Source: Agromyces larvae
GTDB lineage: Bacteria > Actinomycetota > Actinomycetes > Actinomycetales > Microbacteriaceae
Direction of reading: 5' to 3'
Assembly: GCF_022811705.1 (NCBI RefSeq)
Contig: NZ_CP094528.1
Span: forward strand, 1,116,001-1,180,000
Length of the DNA: 64,000 nt
Shown here: positions 10,246-23,040 of the stretch, piece by piece
Numbering within the stretch: position 1 is the first letter of the stretch
Layout of the letters: every line of letters starts with the position of its first letter
Program-made: the position numbers and the translations under genes
Notes under the pieces: model-generated
What the model saw: the letters and a program-made list of their open reading frames with translations, nothing else
Databases searched by the model: none
What the model was told of the DNA's origin: nothing

Positions 10246-11121
10246 TCATTCGCGACCGAGGTCGCGGTCTTTCACATTCACCGCGACGCCGGGGAGTCCG
10301 GCGATGCGGGCGGCCAGCTCACGGGCGATCGCCACGGAGCGGTGCTTGCCTCCGGTGCATCCGATCGCGATGGTCGCGTGACGCTTGTTCTCGCGCTGAT
10401 AGCCCGCGAGCACCGGCGCGAGCGCCGCGGTGTACGCCGCGATGAAATCGGATGCCCCGTTCTGGCCGAGCACGAACTCGGAGACGGCCGGGTCGGCGCC
10501 GGTGAGGGGCCGCAGCTCGGGCACCCAGAACGGGTTCGGGAGGAACCGGGCGTCGGCGACGAGGTCGGCGTCGGGCGGCAGCCCGTACTTGAACCCGAAG
10601 CTCACGACGGTGACGTGCACGCCGGCCCGCCCGGACTCGGCGAACGACTCGGTGACGAGGTTCGCGAGCTGGTGGATGTTCAGCTCGGAGGTGTCGACGA
10701 TGAGATCCGCCGTCTCGCGGATCGCCTGCATCCGCGCCCGCTCGGCGACGATGCCGTCGAGGATCGTGCCATCGTCCTGCAGGGGGTGCGGCCGGCGAAC
10801 CGACTCGAACCGGCGTACCAGCGCGGCATCCGACGCGTCGAGGAACATCACCCGCACGTTCACGCCGTTGCGCAACGCCTGGACGATGTCCTGGAGCTCG
10901 GCGAAGAAGTCGCGGCCGCGGATGTCGACGACCGCCGCGATCCGCGGCAGCGATGCGCCGGCGCGTTCGGCGAGGTCGACGAGCGGGCGGAGCATCTGCG
11001 GCGGCAGATTGTCGACGACGTACCATCCGAGGTCTTCGAGCGCGTCGGCCACCGTCGAACGGCCCGCCCCAGACATCCCGGTCACGATGACCAGCTCCTG
11101 CTGTGCGGACTCCTCGCCCAT
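10246..11121 (-). CDS. rapZ: RapZ/YvcJ-family nucleotide-binding protein
   Basis: RapZ is an RNase adapter in E. coli; in Gram-positives the family (YvcJ) is an NTP-binding protein linked to cell-wall and competence phenotypes, and its actinobacterial role is not settled. I place the start at the ATG at 11119-11121, with the SD AGGAAGGGGG upstream, giving 291 residues. The P-loop GMSGAGRS is at residues 15-22, with Arg at the usual Lys position, which I believe is common in actinobacterial homologues. The C-terminal [12 protein letters not shown] motif is intact. It is flanked by uvrC and whiA. Confidence 0.93.
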   Translation of the reverse strand: MGEESAQQELVIVTGMSGAGRSTVADALEDLGWYVVDNLPPQMLRPLVDLAERAGASLPRIAAVVDIRGRDFFAELQDIVQALRNGVNVRVMFLDASDAALVRRFESVRRPHPLQDDGTILDGIVAERARMQAIRETADLIVDTSELNIHQLANLVTESFAESGRAGVHVTVVSFGFKYGLPPDADLVADARFLPNPFWVPELRPLTGADPAVSEFVLGQNGASDFIAAYTAALAPVLAGYQRENKRHATIAIGCTGGKHRSVAIARELAARIAGLPGVAVNVKDRDLGRE

Positions 11122-11153
11122 GCGTCGACGCCCCCTTCCTGGAACCTCCACCC

Positions 11154-11159
11154 AGCCTA
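11154..11159 (-). promoter_or_regulatory. Candidate rapZ -10 element overlapping the uvrC stop
   Basis: TAGGCT on the minus strand; its first three bases are the TAG stop codon of uvrC. A start of transcription about 7 nt downstream would give a roughly 26-nt leader containing the rapZ SD. The same hexamer occurs at many other starts in this window. Confidence 0.4.
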
Positions 11160-13109
11160 GCCGCGCTCGGGCGCGAGCTCGGCGGAGAGACGCTGCCGGA
11201 TCGCCGCGGCGAGCGTCGGGCCGATGCCCTTCACCTCGGCGATCTCGGTTTCGGACGCTGATCGCAGTCGCGCCACGGAGCCGAAGTGACGCAGCAGCGA
11301 ACGCACCCTCGCCGGACCGAGACCGGGCACCTCGCTCAGCACCGTCGAGATGTCGCGTTTGCGGCGCTGTCGCTGGTGCGTGATCGCGAACCGGTGGGCC
11401 TCGTCGCGCACCCGCTGGAACAGGAACAGCGCGTCGGAGTTGCGCGGCAGGATGACCGGGAAGTCGCTGTCGGGGGTCCAGATCTCTTCGAGTCGCTTCG
11501 CGATGCCGCACAGCGCGATGCCCGTCACCCCCGATTCATGCAGCGCCCGCGCCGCCGCCGCGACCTGCGGCTGCCCGCCGTCGACGACGAGCAGGTTCGG
11601 TCGGTAGGCGAACTTCGCCCGCTTCGCGGTCGCGGCCGGCTCGTCGGGTGCTCCGGTCGGGTCGGGTGCTCCGGCCGGCTCGGAGGGGTCGGATGCCTCG
11701 GATGCCTCGGATGCCTCGGATGCCTCGCGTGGAGCGAGGTACGCGAGCCGGCGCGTCAACACCTGGTGGATCGAGTCGGTGTCATCGGTGGAGGCGGGGA
11801 TGGTGAACCGGCGGTACTCGTCTTTGCGCGGCAGGCCGTCCTCGAAGACCACCATCGAGGCGACGATGTTCGTGCCGGACAGGTGCGAGACGTCGAAGCA
11901 CTCGATGCGCAGCGGCGCATCCGTCATGCCGAGCGCCTCCTGGATGTCTTCGAGCGCGCGTGAGCGCGTGGTGAAGTCGGAGCTGCGCTGGGTCTTGTAT
12001 CGCATCAGCGTCTGCTTGGCGTTCTGCGCGGCGGTCGCCAGCAGCGCCGCCTTGTCGCCGCGCCGGGCCGCGCGCAGACGCACCCGTCGACCCGCCAGAC
12101 CCCCCAGCCAGGTCTCCACCGCGGCCGCGTCGTCGGGCAGCTCGGGCACGACCACCTCGGCCGGCGGCAGAATGCCGTCGCTGTACGCGTTCTGGAGGAC
12201 CGAGTCCACGAGATCCGCGAGGGGGACGTCGAGCTCTTTGTCGACGGTCCACGACCGCTCGCCGCGGACCCGCCCGCCGCGCACGATGAACAGGTGCACC
12301 GCGGCCGCGAGCTCGTCGTGCTCGATGCCGAACACGTCCAGGTCGACGCGCTCGCCGAGCACCATCGCGCTCTTCTCGAAGAACGCGTTGGCGGCCTGCA
12401 GCTGATCGCGCCGCCGTGCCGCCGTCTCGTAGTCCTGCACCGCCGCCGCGGCCCGCATCTCGCGCTCGAGCTCGGTCACGATGCGCGGGTCCTGGTTCTG
12501 CATGAACGCGACGAACCGATCGACGTTCGCGCGGTGCTCCTCGATCGTGACCTTGCCCGAGCACGGGCCGAAGCAGCGGCCGATCTGCCCGGCGAAGCAC
12601 GGTTTGCCCGAGGCCATCGCCCGCCGGTAGTCGCTGTCTTTGCAGGTGCGGATCGGGAACATCCGGATCAGGATGTCGAGCATGTCGGTGAGCGCCCACA
12701 TCTTCGGGTAGGGGCCGAAGTAGCGGGCGCCCGGGATGGCGCGTTTGCGGGTGACCATCGCCCTGGGCGCCTCGTCGGCCATCGTCACCACGAGATACGG
12801 GTAGGACTTGTCGTCCTTGAACCGCACGTTGAACGGCGGCTTCCACTCGTTGATCCAGGTGATCTCGAGGTTCAGCGACTCGACGTCGCTGGCGACGACC
12901 GTCCACTCGACCGCGGTCGCGGTGGTGACCATGCGACGGGTGCGTTCGTGCAGCGTGTGCAGCGGCGCGAAGTAGTTCGACAGCCGAGCGCGCAGGTTCT
13001 TGGCCTTGCCGACGTACAGCACCCGCCCTTCGGCGTCGCGGAAGCGGTACACGCCGGGCTCGGTGGGGATCTCCCCCGCCTTCGGTCGGTACGGGACGGT
13101 GCTCGCCAC
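11157..13109 (-). CDS. uvrC: Excinuclease ABC subunit C
   Basis: UvrC makes both incisions in nucleotide excision repair. The 650-residue product has an N-terminal GIY-YIG nuclease domain ([26 protein letters not shown] near residues 18-43, quoted here as a location only by its key GVYRF and [12 protein letters not shown] parts), a UvrB-binding UVR segment near 200-235, an RNase H-like domain with [11 protein letters not shown] near residue 506, and tandem helix-hairpin-helix motifs at the C-terminus. A low-complexity insert of about 35 residues, rich in Glu, Ala, Ser and Pro, precedes the last nuclease block. GTG start, 2 bp after the uvrA stop. Confidence 0.97.
   Translation of the reverse strand: MASTVPYRPKAGEIPTEPGVYRFRDAEGRVLYVGKAKNLRARLSNYFAPLHTLHERTRRMVTTATAVEWTVVASDVESLNLEITWINEWKPPFNVRFKDDKSYPYLVVTMADEAPRAMVTRKRAIPGARYFGPYPKMWALTDMLDILIRMFPIRTCKDSDYRRAMASGKPCFAGQIGRCFGPCSGKVTIEEHRANVDRFVAFMQNQDPRIVTELEREMRAAAAVQDYETAARRRDQLQAANAFFEKSAMVLGERVDLDVFGIEHDELAAAVHLFIVRGGRVRGERSWTVDKELDVPLADLVDSVLQNAYSDGILPPAEVVVPELPDDAAAVETWLGGLAGRRVRLRAARRGDKAALLATAAQNAKQTLMRYKTQRSSDFTTRSRALEDIQEALGMTDAPLRIECFDVSHLSGTNIVASMVVFEDGLPRKDEYRRFTIPASTDDTDSIHQVLTRRLAYLAPREASEASEASEASDPSEPAGAPDPTGAPDEPAATAKRAKFAYRPNLLVVDGGQPQVAAAARALHESGVTGIALCGIAKRLEEIWTPDSDFPVILPRNSDALFLFQRVRDEAHRFAITHQRQRRKRDISTVLSEVPGLGPARVRSLLRHFGSVARLRSASETEIAEVKGIGPTLAAAIRQRLSAELAPERG
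11689..11724 (-). repeat. Four 9-bp repeats within uvrC
   Basis: Four exact copies of TCGGATGCC (plus strand) in tandem encode Glu-Ala-Ser repeats on the minus strand inside the variable UvrC linker. Nine is a multiple of three, so copy-number change would keep the frame. Confidence 0.92.
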
Positions 13110-13111
13110 GG

Positions 13112-16003
<2,892 letters not shown>

Positions 16004-16009
16004 CATGCG

Positions 16010-16031
16010 AGTCTACGAACCCCCTCCGACA
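16010..16031 (-). promoter_or_regulatory. uvrA promoter with PafBC-like motif
   Basis: On the minus strand, TGTCGGAG (16024-16031), 8 nt, then TAGACT (16010-16015). This matches the published mycobacterial PafBC-associated pattern TGTCRGTG-N8-TANNNT with one mismatch. Transcription would start at or near the GTG at 16003, giving a leaderless mRNA. Confidence 0.65.
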
Positions 16032-16057
16032 TCCGGCTGAGAGCCCCGGCGCGTCAC

Positions 16058-16073
16058 CCGAACATCCGTTCGA
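16058..16073. promoter_or_regulatory. LexA (SOS) box upstream of uvrA
   Basis: CCGAACATCCGTTCGA matches the Gram-positive/actinobacterial SOS consensus TCGAAC-N4-GTTCGA with one mismatch and keeps both GAAC/GTTC half-sites. It lies in the 77-bp uvrB-uvrA gap, about 55-70 bp upstream of the predicted uvrA transcript start. Confidence 0.75.
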
Positions 16074-16080
16074 ATCCCCG

Positions 16081-18147
<2,067 letters not shown>

Positions 18148-18154
18148 GCGTTCC

Positions 18155-18176
18155 AGTCTAGGAACGCCCACCGACA
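18155..18176 (-). promoter_or_regulatory. uvrB promoter with exact PafBC-like motif
   Basis: On the minus strand TGTCGGTG (18169-18176), 8 nt, then TAGACT (18155-18160), 7 nt before the ATG. It fits TGTCRGTG-N8-TANNNT without mismatch. The hexamer is flanked by a perfect 7-bp inverted repeat (18148-18154 with 18161-18167), which may be an additional operator. Confidence 0.7.
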
Positions 18177-18262
18177 CGGCCCCCGGCGTTCGCCGCGGGC
18201 GGACCGGCGACCGGCGACGCCCTGGACCGGCGAGCCCGGCGCCGAGCGCGACGCGGCGGCGC

Positions 18263-18892
18263 TCAGCCCGGTCGCGCCGACCCCTTCGCGCGCTGCTCGG
18301 CGCGCACCCGCGCCCACAGCGCATCGGCCTGGCTCATCGTGTGCGCGAGCGTGCCGCCGGTGTCGATCACCACGTCGGCGATCGCCGTCCGGGCCTCGCG
18401 ATCGGCCTGCGCGTCGACGCGCGCCTCGGCGTGCGCGGGATCGAGACCGCGCTCTTCGACGAGACGGGCGACCTGGGCGCGGCGCGGCGCGTCGGTCACC
18501 ACGATGAGATCGAACGGATGGTCCACCTGCGCCTCGACCAGCAGCGGCACGTCGTACACGACGACCGCGTCGGGATCGTCCGCTTCGGCCTTCGCGATCA
18601 GACGCCCCGACAGCTCGCGCACCGCGGGGTGCACGATGGCGTTCAATCGGGCGAGCTGCTCGTGGTCGGCGAACACGATCGTGCCGAGCTTCGTGCGGTC
18701 GAGCGAGCCGTCGGCCCGCAGCACGCCGGAGCCGAACGCCTCGACGATCGCCGCCAGCGCCGGAGTGCCCGGCTCGACCACCTTTCGCGCGAGCTGGTCG
18801 GCGTCGATGTGGACCGCGCCGTGCTCGAAGAGCCGACGCGCCACGGTGGACTTGCCCGACGCGATGCCGCCGGTGAGGCCGATCAGGTACAC
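18263..18892 (-). CDS. coaE: Dephospho-CoA kinase
   Basis: Phosphorylates dephospho-CoA in the last step of coenzyme A synthesis. With the GTG at 18890-18892 the product is 209 residues, opening [16 protein letters not shown], with the P-loop at residues 8-16. The CoA-domain motif HIDADQLAR is near residue 27, and DVPLLVEA near 109. A GTG three codons further upstream (18901) is also in frame. I prefer 18892 because TAGAGT ends 7 nt before it and no SD exists. Downstream is uvrB, upstream divergent DUF4126. Confidence 0.94.
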   Translation of the reverse strand: MYLIGLTGGIASGKSTVARRLFEHGAVHIDADQLARKVVEPGTPALAAIVEAFGSGVLRADGSLDRTKLGTIVFADHEQLARLNAIVHPAVRELSGRLIAKAEADDPDAVVVYDVPLLVEAQVDHPFDLIVVTDAPRRAQVARLVEERGLDPAHAEARVDAQADREARTAIADVVIDTGGTLAHTMSQADALWARVRAEQRAKGSARPG

Positions 18893-18899
18893 GCCTGCC

Positions 18900-18905
18900 A
18901 CTCTA
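18900..18905 (-). promoter_or_regulatory. coaE -10 element, leaderless layout
   Basis: TAGAGT on the minus strand, 7 nt before the chosen GTG, with no SD. The PafBC-like upstream box seen at uvrA, uvrB and polA is absent here. Confidence 0.45.
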
Positions 18906-18960
18906 GCGGGACGCCTTGGCCGCGCTCGCGTGCGAGACTCGGGAGCGGGAGGCATCCGTC

Positions 18961-19587
18961 ATGCTCGAACTGCTCACCGGCGCGGGCCTCGCCCTGGCCG
19001 CCGGGCTCAACGCCTGGATCCCGCTCGTGCTGCTCGGCGCCCTCGACCGGTTCACCGGCCTGGTCGAGCTGCCCGCCGGCTGGGCGTGGCTCTCGAACGA
19101 GTGGGTGCTGCTCATCCTCGTCGTGCTGCTCGTCGCCGAGGTGATCGCCGACAAGATCCCCGGGTTCGACCACGTGAACGACGTCATCCAGACCGTCGTC
19201 CGGCCGACCGCCGGCGGGCTCGCGTTCGGGTCGGGCACGACCGCCACGACGGTCGCCGTCACCGACCCCGCCGCGTTCTTCGCCTCCGACCAGTGGGTTC
19301 CGGTCGCCATCGGCGCCGCGCTCGCGCTGGCCGTGCACCTGCTGAAGGCCGCCGCGCGGCCGGTCGTGAACGCGGCGACGTTCGGGTTGGGCGCGCCCGT
19401 CGTCAGCGCCGCCGAGGATGCCTCGTCGGTCGCGCTCTCGTTCGCCGCGCTCCTCGTCCCGCTGCTCGTGATCGTCGGGATCGTCGTCATCGTGCTCGTC
19501 GCGATCCGGGTCATCCGCCGTCGTCGTCGCCGTCGCGCCGAGCGCGACGCGGCCGCGCGCTCCCCCGGATCCGAACCCGTCGCCTGA
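18961..19587 (+). CDS. DUF4126 family membrane protein
   Basis: A 208-residue integral membrane protein of unknown function. The start at 18961 is supported by GGGAGG about 8 nt upstream and by the family N-terminus LLTGAGLALAAGLNAWIPLV. Hydrophobic segments are visible near residues 5-27, 45-62, 113-128 and 160-182. The loop EVIADKIPGFDHVNDVIQT near 60-78 is typical of DUF4126. It ends in a basic Arg-rich tail (RRRRRR near 187-194). It stands alone on the plus strand between coaE and rpsA. No transport or enzyme function can be inferred. Confidence 0.88.
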   Translation: MLELLTGAGLALAAGLNAWIPLVLLGALDRFTGLVELPAGWAWLSNEWVLLILVVLLVAEVIADKIPGFDHVNDVIQTVVRPTAGGLAFGSGTTATTVAVTDPAAFFASDQWVPVAIGAALALAVHLLKAAARPVVNAATFGLGAPVVSAAEDASSVALSFAALLVPLLVIVGIVVIVLVAIRVIRRRRRRRAERDAAARSPGSEPVA

Positions 19588-19591
19588 GACG

Positions 19592-19627
19592 CCGGAAGGC
19601 CGGCCCCGAGTGGGACCGGCCTTCCGG
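19592..19627. terminator. Bidirectional terminator between the DUF4126 gene and rpsA
   Basis: A 12-bp perfect inverted repeat (19592-19603 with 19616-19627), extended inward by C/G pairs with one bulge, lies between convergent genes. Confidence 0.8.
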
Positions 19628-19659
19628 TTCATCGTGCGAGCGCCGGGCGCCCGAACCGA

Positions 19660-21111
19660 TCAGTTGTTGCTCGAGAGCTTCTCGCGCAGCGCCGCGAGCG
19701 ACGCGTCGTCGGCGAGGGTACCGCCGGCAGCGGAGTCGCTCGAGAAGCTCGAGGTGCCCGACGAGAACGTGTCGTCGGCGGCCTGAGCGGCCTGCGACGC
19801 AGCGACCTGCTTCTTGTGCGCCTCCCAGCGAGCCTGGGCCGCAGCGTACTCCTGCTCCCACTTCTCGCGCTCGGCGTCGAAGCCCTCGCGCCACTCGTTC
19901 GTCTCGGGGTCGAAGCCCTCGGGGAACTTGTAGTTGCCCTGCTCGTCGTACTCGGTGAGCATGCCGTAGAGCGCCGGGTCGAACTCGGTGCCCTCGGGGT
20001 CGACGCCCTCGTTCGCCTGCTTCAGCGAGAGCGAGATGCGGCGACGCTCGAGGTCGATGTCGATGACCTTGACGAAGACCTCTTCGCCGACCGACACGAC
20101 CTGCTCGGCGAGCTCGACGTGACGGCCCGACAGCTCCGAGATGTGCACGAGGCCCTCGATGCCGTCGGCGACACGGACGAACGCGCCGAACGGAACCAGC
20201 TTCGTGACCTTGCCCGGGGTGACCTGGCCGATCGCGTGCGTGCGCGCGAACACCTGCCACGGGTCTTCCTGCGTCGCCTTGAGCGAGAGCGAGACGCGCT
20301 CGCGGTCGAGCTCGACGGAGAGCACCTCGACGGTGACCTCCTGGCCGACCTCGACGACCTCGCTGGCGTGCTCGATGTGCTTCCACGAGAGCTCGGAGAC
20401 GTGCACGAGGCCGTCCACGCCGCCCAGGTCGACGAACGCACCGAAGTTGACGATCGAGGAGATGACACCCTTGCGGACCTGGCCCGGGTGGAGGTTCGCG
20501 AGGAACGTCGAACGCGACTCCGACTGGGTCTGCTCGAGCAGTGCGCGACGCGAGAGCACCACGTTGTTGCGGTTCTTGTCGAGCTCGAGGATCTTCGCCT
20601 CGAGCTCCTGGCCGAGGTACGGGGTGAGGTCGCGGACGCGGCGCAGCTCGATGAGCGAGGCGGGGAGGAAGCCGCGGAGGCCGATGTCGACGATGAGGCC
20701 GCCCTTGACGACCTCGATGACCGAACCGGTCACGACGCCGTCGTTCTCCTTGATCTTCTCCACGTCGCCCCAGGCGCGCTCGTACTGCGCGCGCTTCTTC
20801 GACAGGATGAGCCGGCCCTCCTTGTCCTCCTTCTGGAGAACCAGGGCTTCGACGGTGTCGCCGACCTCGACGACCTCGGAGGGGTCGACGTCGTGCTTGA
20901 TGGAAAGCTCGCGCGAGGGGATGACACCCTCGGTCTTGTAGCCGACGTCGAGGAGGACCTCGTCGCGGTCGATCTTCACGACGGTGCCCTCGATGAGGTC
21001 GCCGTCGTTGAAGAACTTGAGCGTCTTCTCGACCGCGGCGAGGAAATCGTCAGCAGATCCGATGTCGTTGATCGCGACCTGCTTGGGTGCCTTGGTCGTT
21101 ACGGTGGTCAT
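19660..21111 (-). CDS. rpsA: 30S ribosomal protein S1
   Basis: S1 binds mRNA on the 30S subunit and helps initiation on structured leaders. The 483-residue protein contains four S1 (OB-fold) repeats, at about residues 35-110, 125-190, 205-275 and 290-360. Repeats three and four have the conserved GAFVDLGGVDGLVHVSE and GAFVRVADGIEGLVHISE style. The C-terminal 120 residues are low-complexity, Glu/Ala/Ser-rich and lack further repeats, as usual in actinobacteria, which have four domains rather than six. A 172-bp leader region precedes it. Confidence 0.97.
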   Translation of the reverse strand: MTTVTTKAPKQVAINDIGSADDFLAAVEKTLKFFNDGDLIEGTVVKIDRDEVLLDVGYKTEGVIPSRELSIKHDVDPSEVVEVGDTVEALVLQKEDKEGRLILSKKRAQYERAWGDVEKIKENDGVVTGSVIEVVKGGLIVDIGLRGFLPASLIELRRVRDLTPYLGQELEAKILELDKNRNNVVLSRRALLEQTQSESRSTFLANLHPGQVRKGVISSIVNFGAFVDLGGVDGLVHVSELSWKHIEHASEVVEVGQEVTVEVLSVELDRERVSLSLKATQEDPWQVFARTHAIGQVTPGKVTKLVPFGAFVRVADGIEGLVHISELSGRHVELAEQVVSVGEEVFVKVIDIDLERRRISLSLKQANEGVDPEGTEFDPALYGMLTEYDEQGNYKFPEGFDPETNEWREGFDAEREKWEQEYAAAQARWEAHKKQVAASQAAQAADDTFSSGTSSFSSDSAAGGTLADDASLAALREKLSSNN

Positions 21112-21213
21112 GTAGTGGATGCTCCGAATGGACAGTATCGGGCCCTCGCGGTTCGAGCTGGTGTGTGTTTCCGCGATGGGCAGCGGACATGGATGTCACA
21201 CGAGTGACGTTCC

Positions 21214-21219
21214 ATCCTA
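21214..21219 (-). promoter_or_regulatory. Candidate rpsA -10 element
   Basis: TAGGAT on the minus strand in the DUF885-rpsA gap would start a transcript near 21207, with a leader of about 95 nt. That leader includes a small 5-bp hairpin at 21196-21209. No autoregulatory S1 site can be recognised. Confidence 0.4.
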
Positions 21220-21283
21220 ACGGAAACGGGGGGCGGGCGGCAACCGACGGGTCGGCCGCCACCGCTCCTCCGCGCCGCGGCCC

Positions 21284-22981
21284 TCAGGACAGCAGCGCCC
21301 GGCGCAGCGTATCGAGCCCCACGCCGCCGAGATCGAGCGCCCGGCGATGGAAGTCGCGGATGTCGAACGCACCGCCCGCTCGAGCCTTCGCATCGTCGCG
21401 CAGCTGCTCCCAGATGCGCTGGCCGACCTTGTACGAGGGCGCCTGCCCGGGCCAACCGAGGTACCGGTTGACCTCGAAGCGCACGAACGCGTCGTCCATC
21501 TGCACGTTGCGGCGCATGAACTCGAGCGCGTACTCGGCGCTCCACACGCCCTCGCCGTCGGGGCGCGGCTTGCCGAGGTGCACGCCGATGTCGAGCACCA
21601 CGCGCGCCGCGCGCATGCGCTGCCCGTCGAGCATGCCGAGCCGGTCGGCGGGATCGGCGAGATAGCCGAGCTCCTCCATCAGGCGCTCGGCGTACAGCGC
21701 CCAGCCCTCGGCGTGGCCCGACGTGCCGGCGAGCTGCCGGCGCCAGGTGTTGAGCTTGCCGCGGTTGACGACCGCCTGCCCGATCTGCAGGTGATGGCCC
21801 GGCACGCCCTCGTGGTAGACGGTCGTGAGCTCGCGCCACGTGTCGAACTCGGTCACGCCCTCGGGCACCGACCACCACATGCGCCCCGGCCGGCTGAAGT
21901 CGTCGCTCGGCCCCGTGTAGTAGATGCCGCCCTCGTGGGTCGGGGCGATCATGCACTCGAGCGTGCGGATCTCGGCCGGGATGTCGAACTGCGTCGCGCC
22001 GAGCTCGGCGACCGCCCGGTCGCTCGTCTCCTGCATCCAGCGCCGCAACGCGTCGGTGCCGTGGAGCTTGCGCGCAGGGTCGGCTTCGAGGTGCGCCACA
22101 GCCTCGGCGACGGCGCTGCCCGAGCCCGTCGAAGGCGCCCCCGACAGCACCTCGCGCGCCGTGCGCTCCTGCTCGTCGACCATGCGCGCCAGCTCGTCGA
22201 GGCCCCACTCGTACGTCTCGTCGAGGTCGATCGCCGCGCCGAGGAATCGGCGGGACTCGAGCGCGTACAGCTCGCGGCCCACGCCGTCGGTCTCGCGTGC
22301 GGCCGGCTCGAGTTCGTCGCCGAGGAAGCCCGCGAGCTGCTCGTACGCCACCGCGGCACGCCCGGCGGCGTCGCCGATCTCGCGGGCGAGCGTCGCCGGC
22401 AGCTCACCGTCGGACGGCGCGGCGTTCGCGGCGAAGTCGGCGAAGAAGCCGTCGGGAGCGGCGTGGCGGCGCACCTGCGCCACCACCTCGCGCACCTGGC
22501 GTCGCGCGGGCGTCGCGCCGGACGCGGCACCGAGCCGCAGCGTCTCGACGTACCCGGCGACCGCCGCCGGCACCGCGTCGAGCCGCGAGCGGATGCGCTC
22601 CCAGTCGTCGGTCGTCGCCGTGGGCATGAGATCGAACACGTCGCGGATCTCTTGCGCGGGGCTCGCGATCACGTTGAGGTCGCGCAGGTGCTGGCCCGCC
22701 TCGTGCCGCTCGATCACGAGCCCGAGCTCGGCGCCCAGGTCGGCGCGGGTGACGGCGTCGACCTCATCGACGGGATCAGCGGACTCGAGGGCGGCGAGGG
22801 CGGCACGAGTGGCGGCGACGAGCGCCTCGTGACCGGCGGGCGAGTAGTCGCCGAGGCGGTCGTCGGCGTCGGTGCGCCCGATGTACGTGCCGACCGTCGG
22901 GTCGAGGTCGACGAGCGTGTCGACCCAAGCCTCGGCGACGCGATCGACGGCGGTGGGGGTGCGCGGCTCGGAAGCAGTCAT
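21284..22981 (-). CDS. DUF885 family protein, probable metallopeptidase-like
   Basis: A 565-residue protein of the DUF885 family, whose members resemble zinc carboxypeptidases by fold and motif but mostly lack assigned substrates. The signature TTVYHEGVPGHHLQ (HExxPGHH) is near residue 395, and GHAEGWALYAERLM near residue 426. No signal peptide or membrane segment is seen, so it is likely cytoplasmic. The ATG at 22979-22981 is 7 nt from a TAGGCT hexamer and has no SD, arguing for a leaderless mRNA. It lies between polA and rpsA. Its promoter shares the DNA damage-like motif of uvrA, uvrB and polA. Confidence 0.88.
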   Translation of the reverse strand: MTASEPRTPTAVDRVAEAWVDTLVDLDPTVGTYIGRTDADDRLGDYSPAGHEALVAATRAALAALESADPVDEVDAVTRADLGAELGLVIERHEAGQHLRDLNVIASPAQEIRDVFDLMPTATTDDWERIRSRLDAVPAAVAGYVETLRLGAASGATPARRQVREVVAQVRRHAAPDGFFADFAANAAPSDGELPATLAREIGDAAGRAAVAYEQLAGFLGDELEPAARETDGVGRELYALESRRFLGAAIDLDETYEWGLDELARMVDEQERTAREVLSGAPSTGSGSAVAEAVAHLEADPARKLHGTDALRRWMQETSDRAVAELGATQFDIPAEIRTLECMIAPTHEGGIYYTGPSDDFSRPGRMWWSVPEGVTEFDTWRELTTVYHEGVPGHHLQIGQAVVNRGKLNTWRRQLAGTSGHAEGWALYAERLMEELGYLADPADRLGMLDGQRMRAARVVLDIGVHLGKPRPDGEGVWSAEYALEFMRRNVQMDDAFVRFEVNRYLGWPGQAPSYKVGQRIWEQLRDDAKARAGGAFDIRDFHRRALDLGGVGLDTLRRALLS

Positions 22982-22988
22982 GAGTCCG

Positions 22989-23010
22989 AGCCTAGAGGGG
23001 GGCGCCGACA
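22989..23010 (-). promoter_or_regulatory. DUF885 gene promoter with PafBC-like motif
   Basis: On the minus strand TGTCGGCG (23003-23010), 8 nt, TAGGCT (22989-22994), then 7 nt to the ATG. One mismatch to TGTCRGTG-N8-TANNNT, at the same position as in the uvrA and polA boxes. Confidence 0.6.
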
Positions 23011-23040
23011 CCACGGGCGGACCGGGTACGGTGCGCTGCG

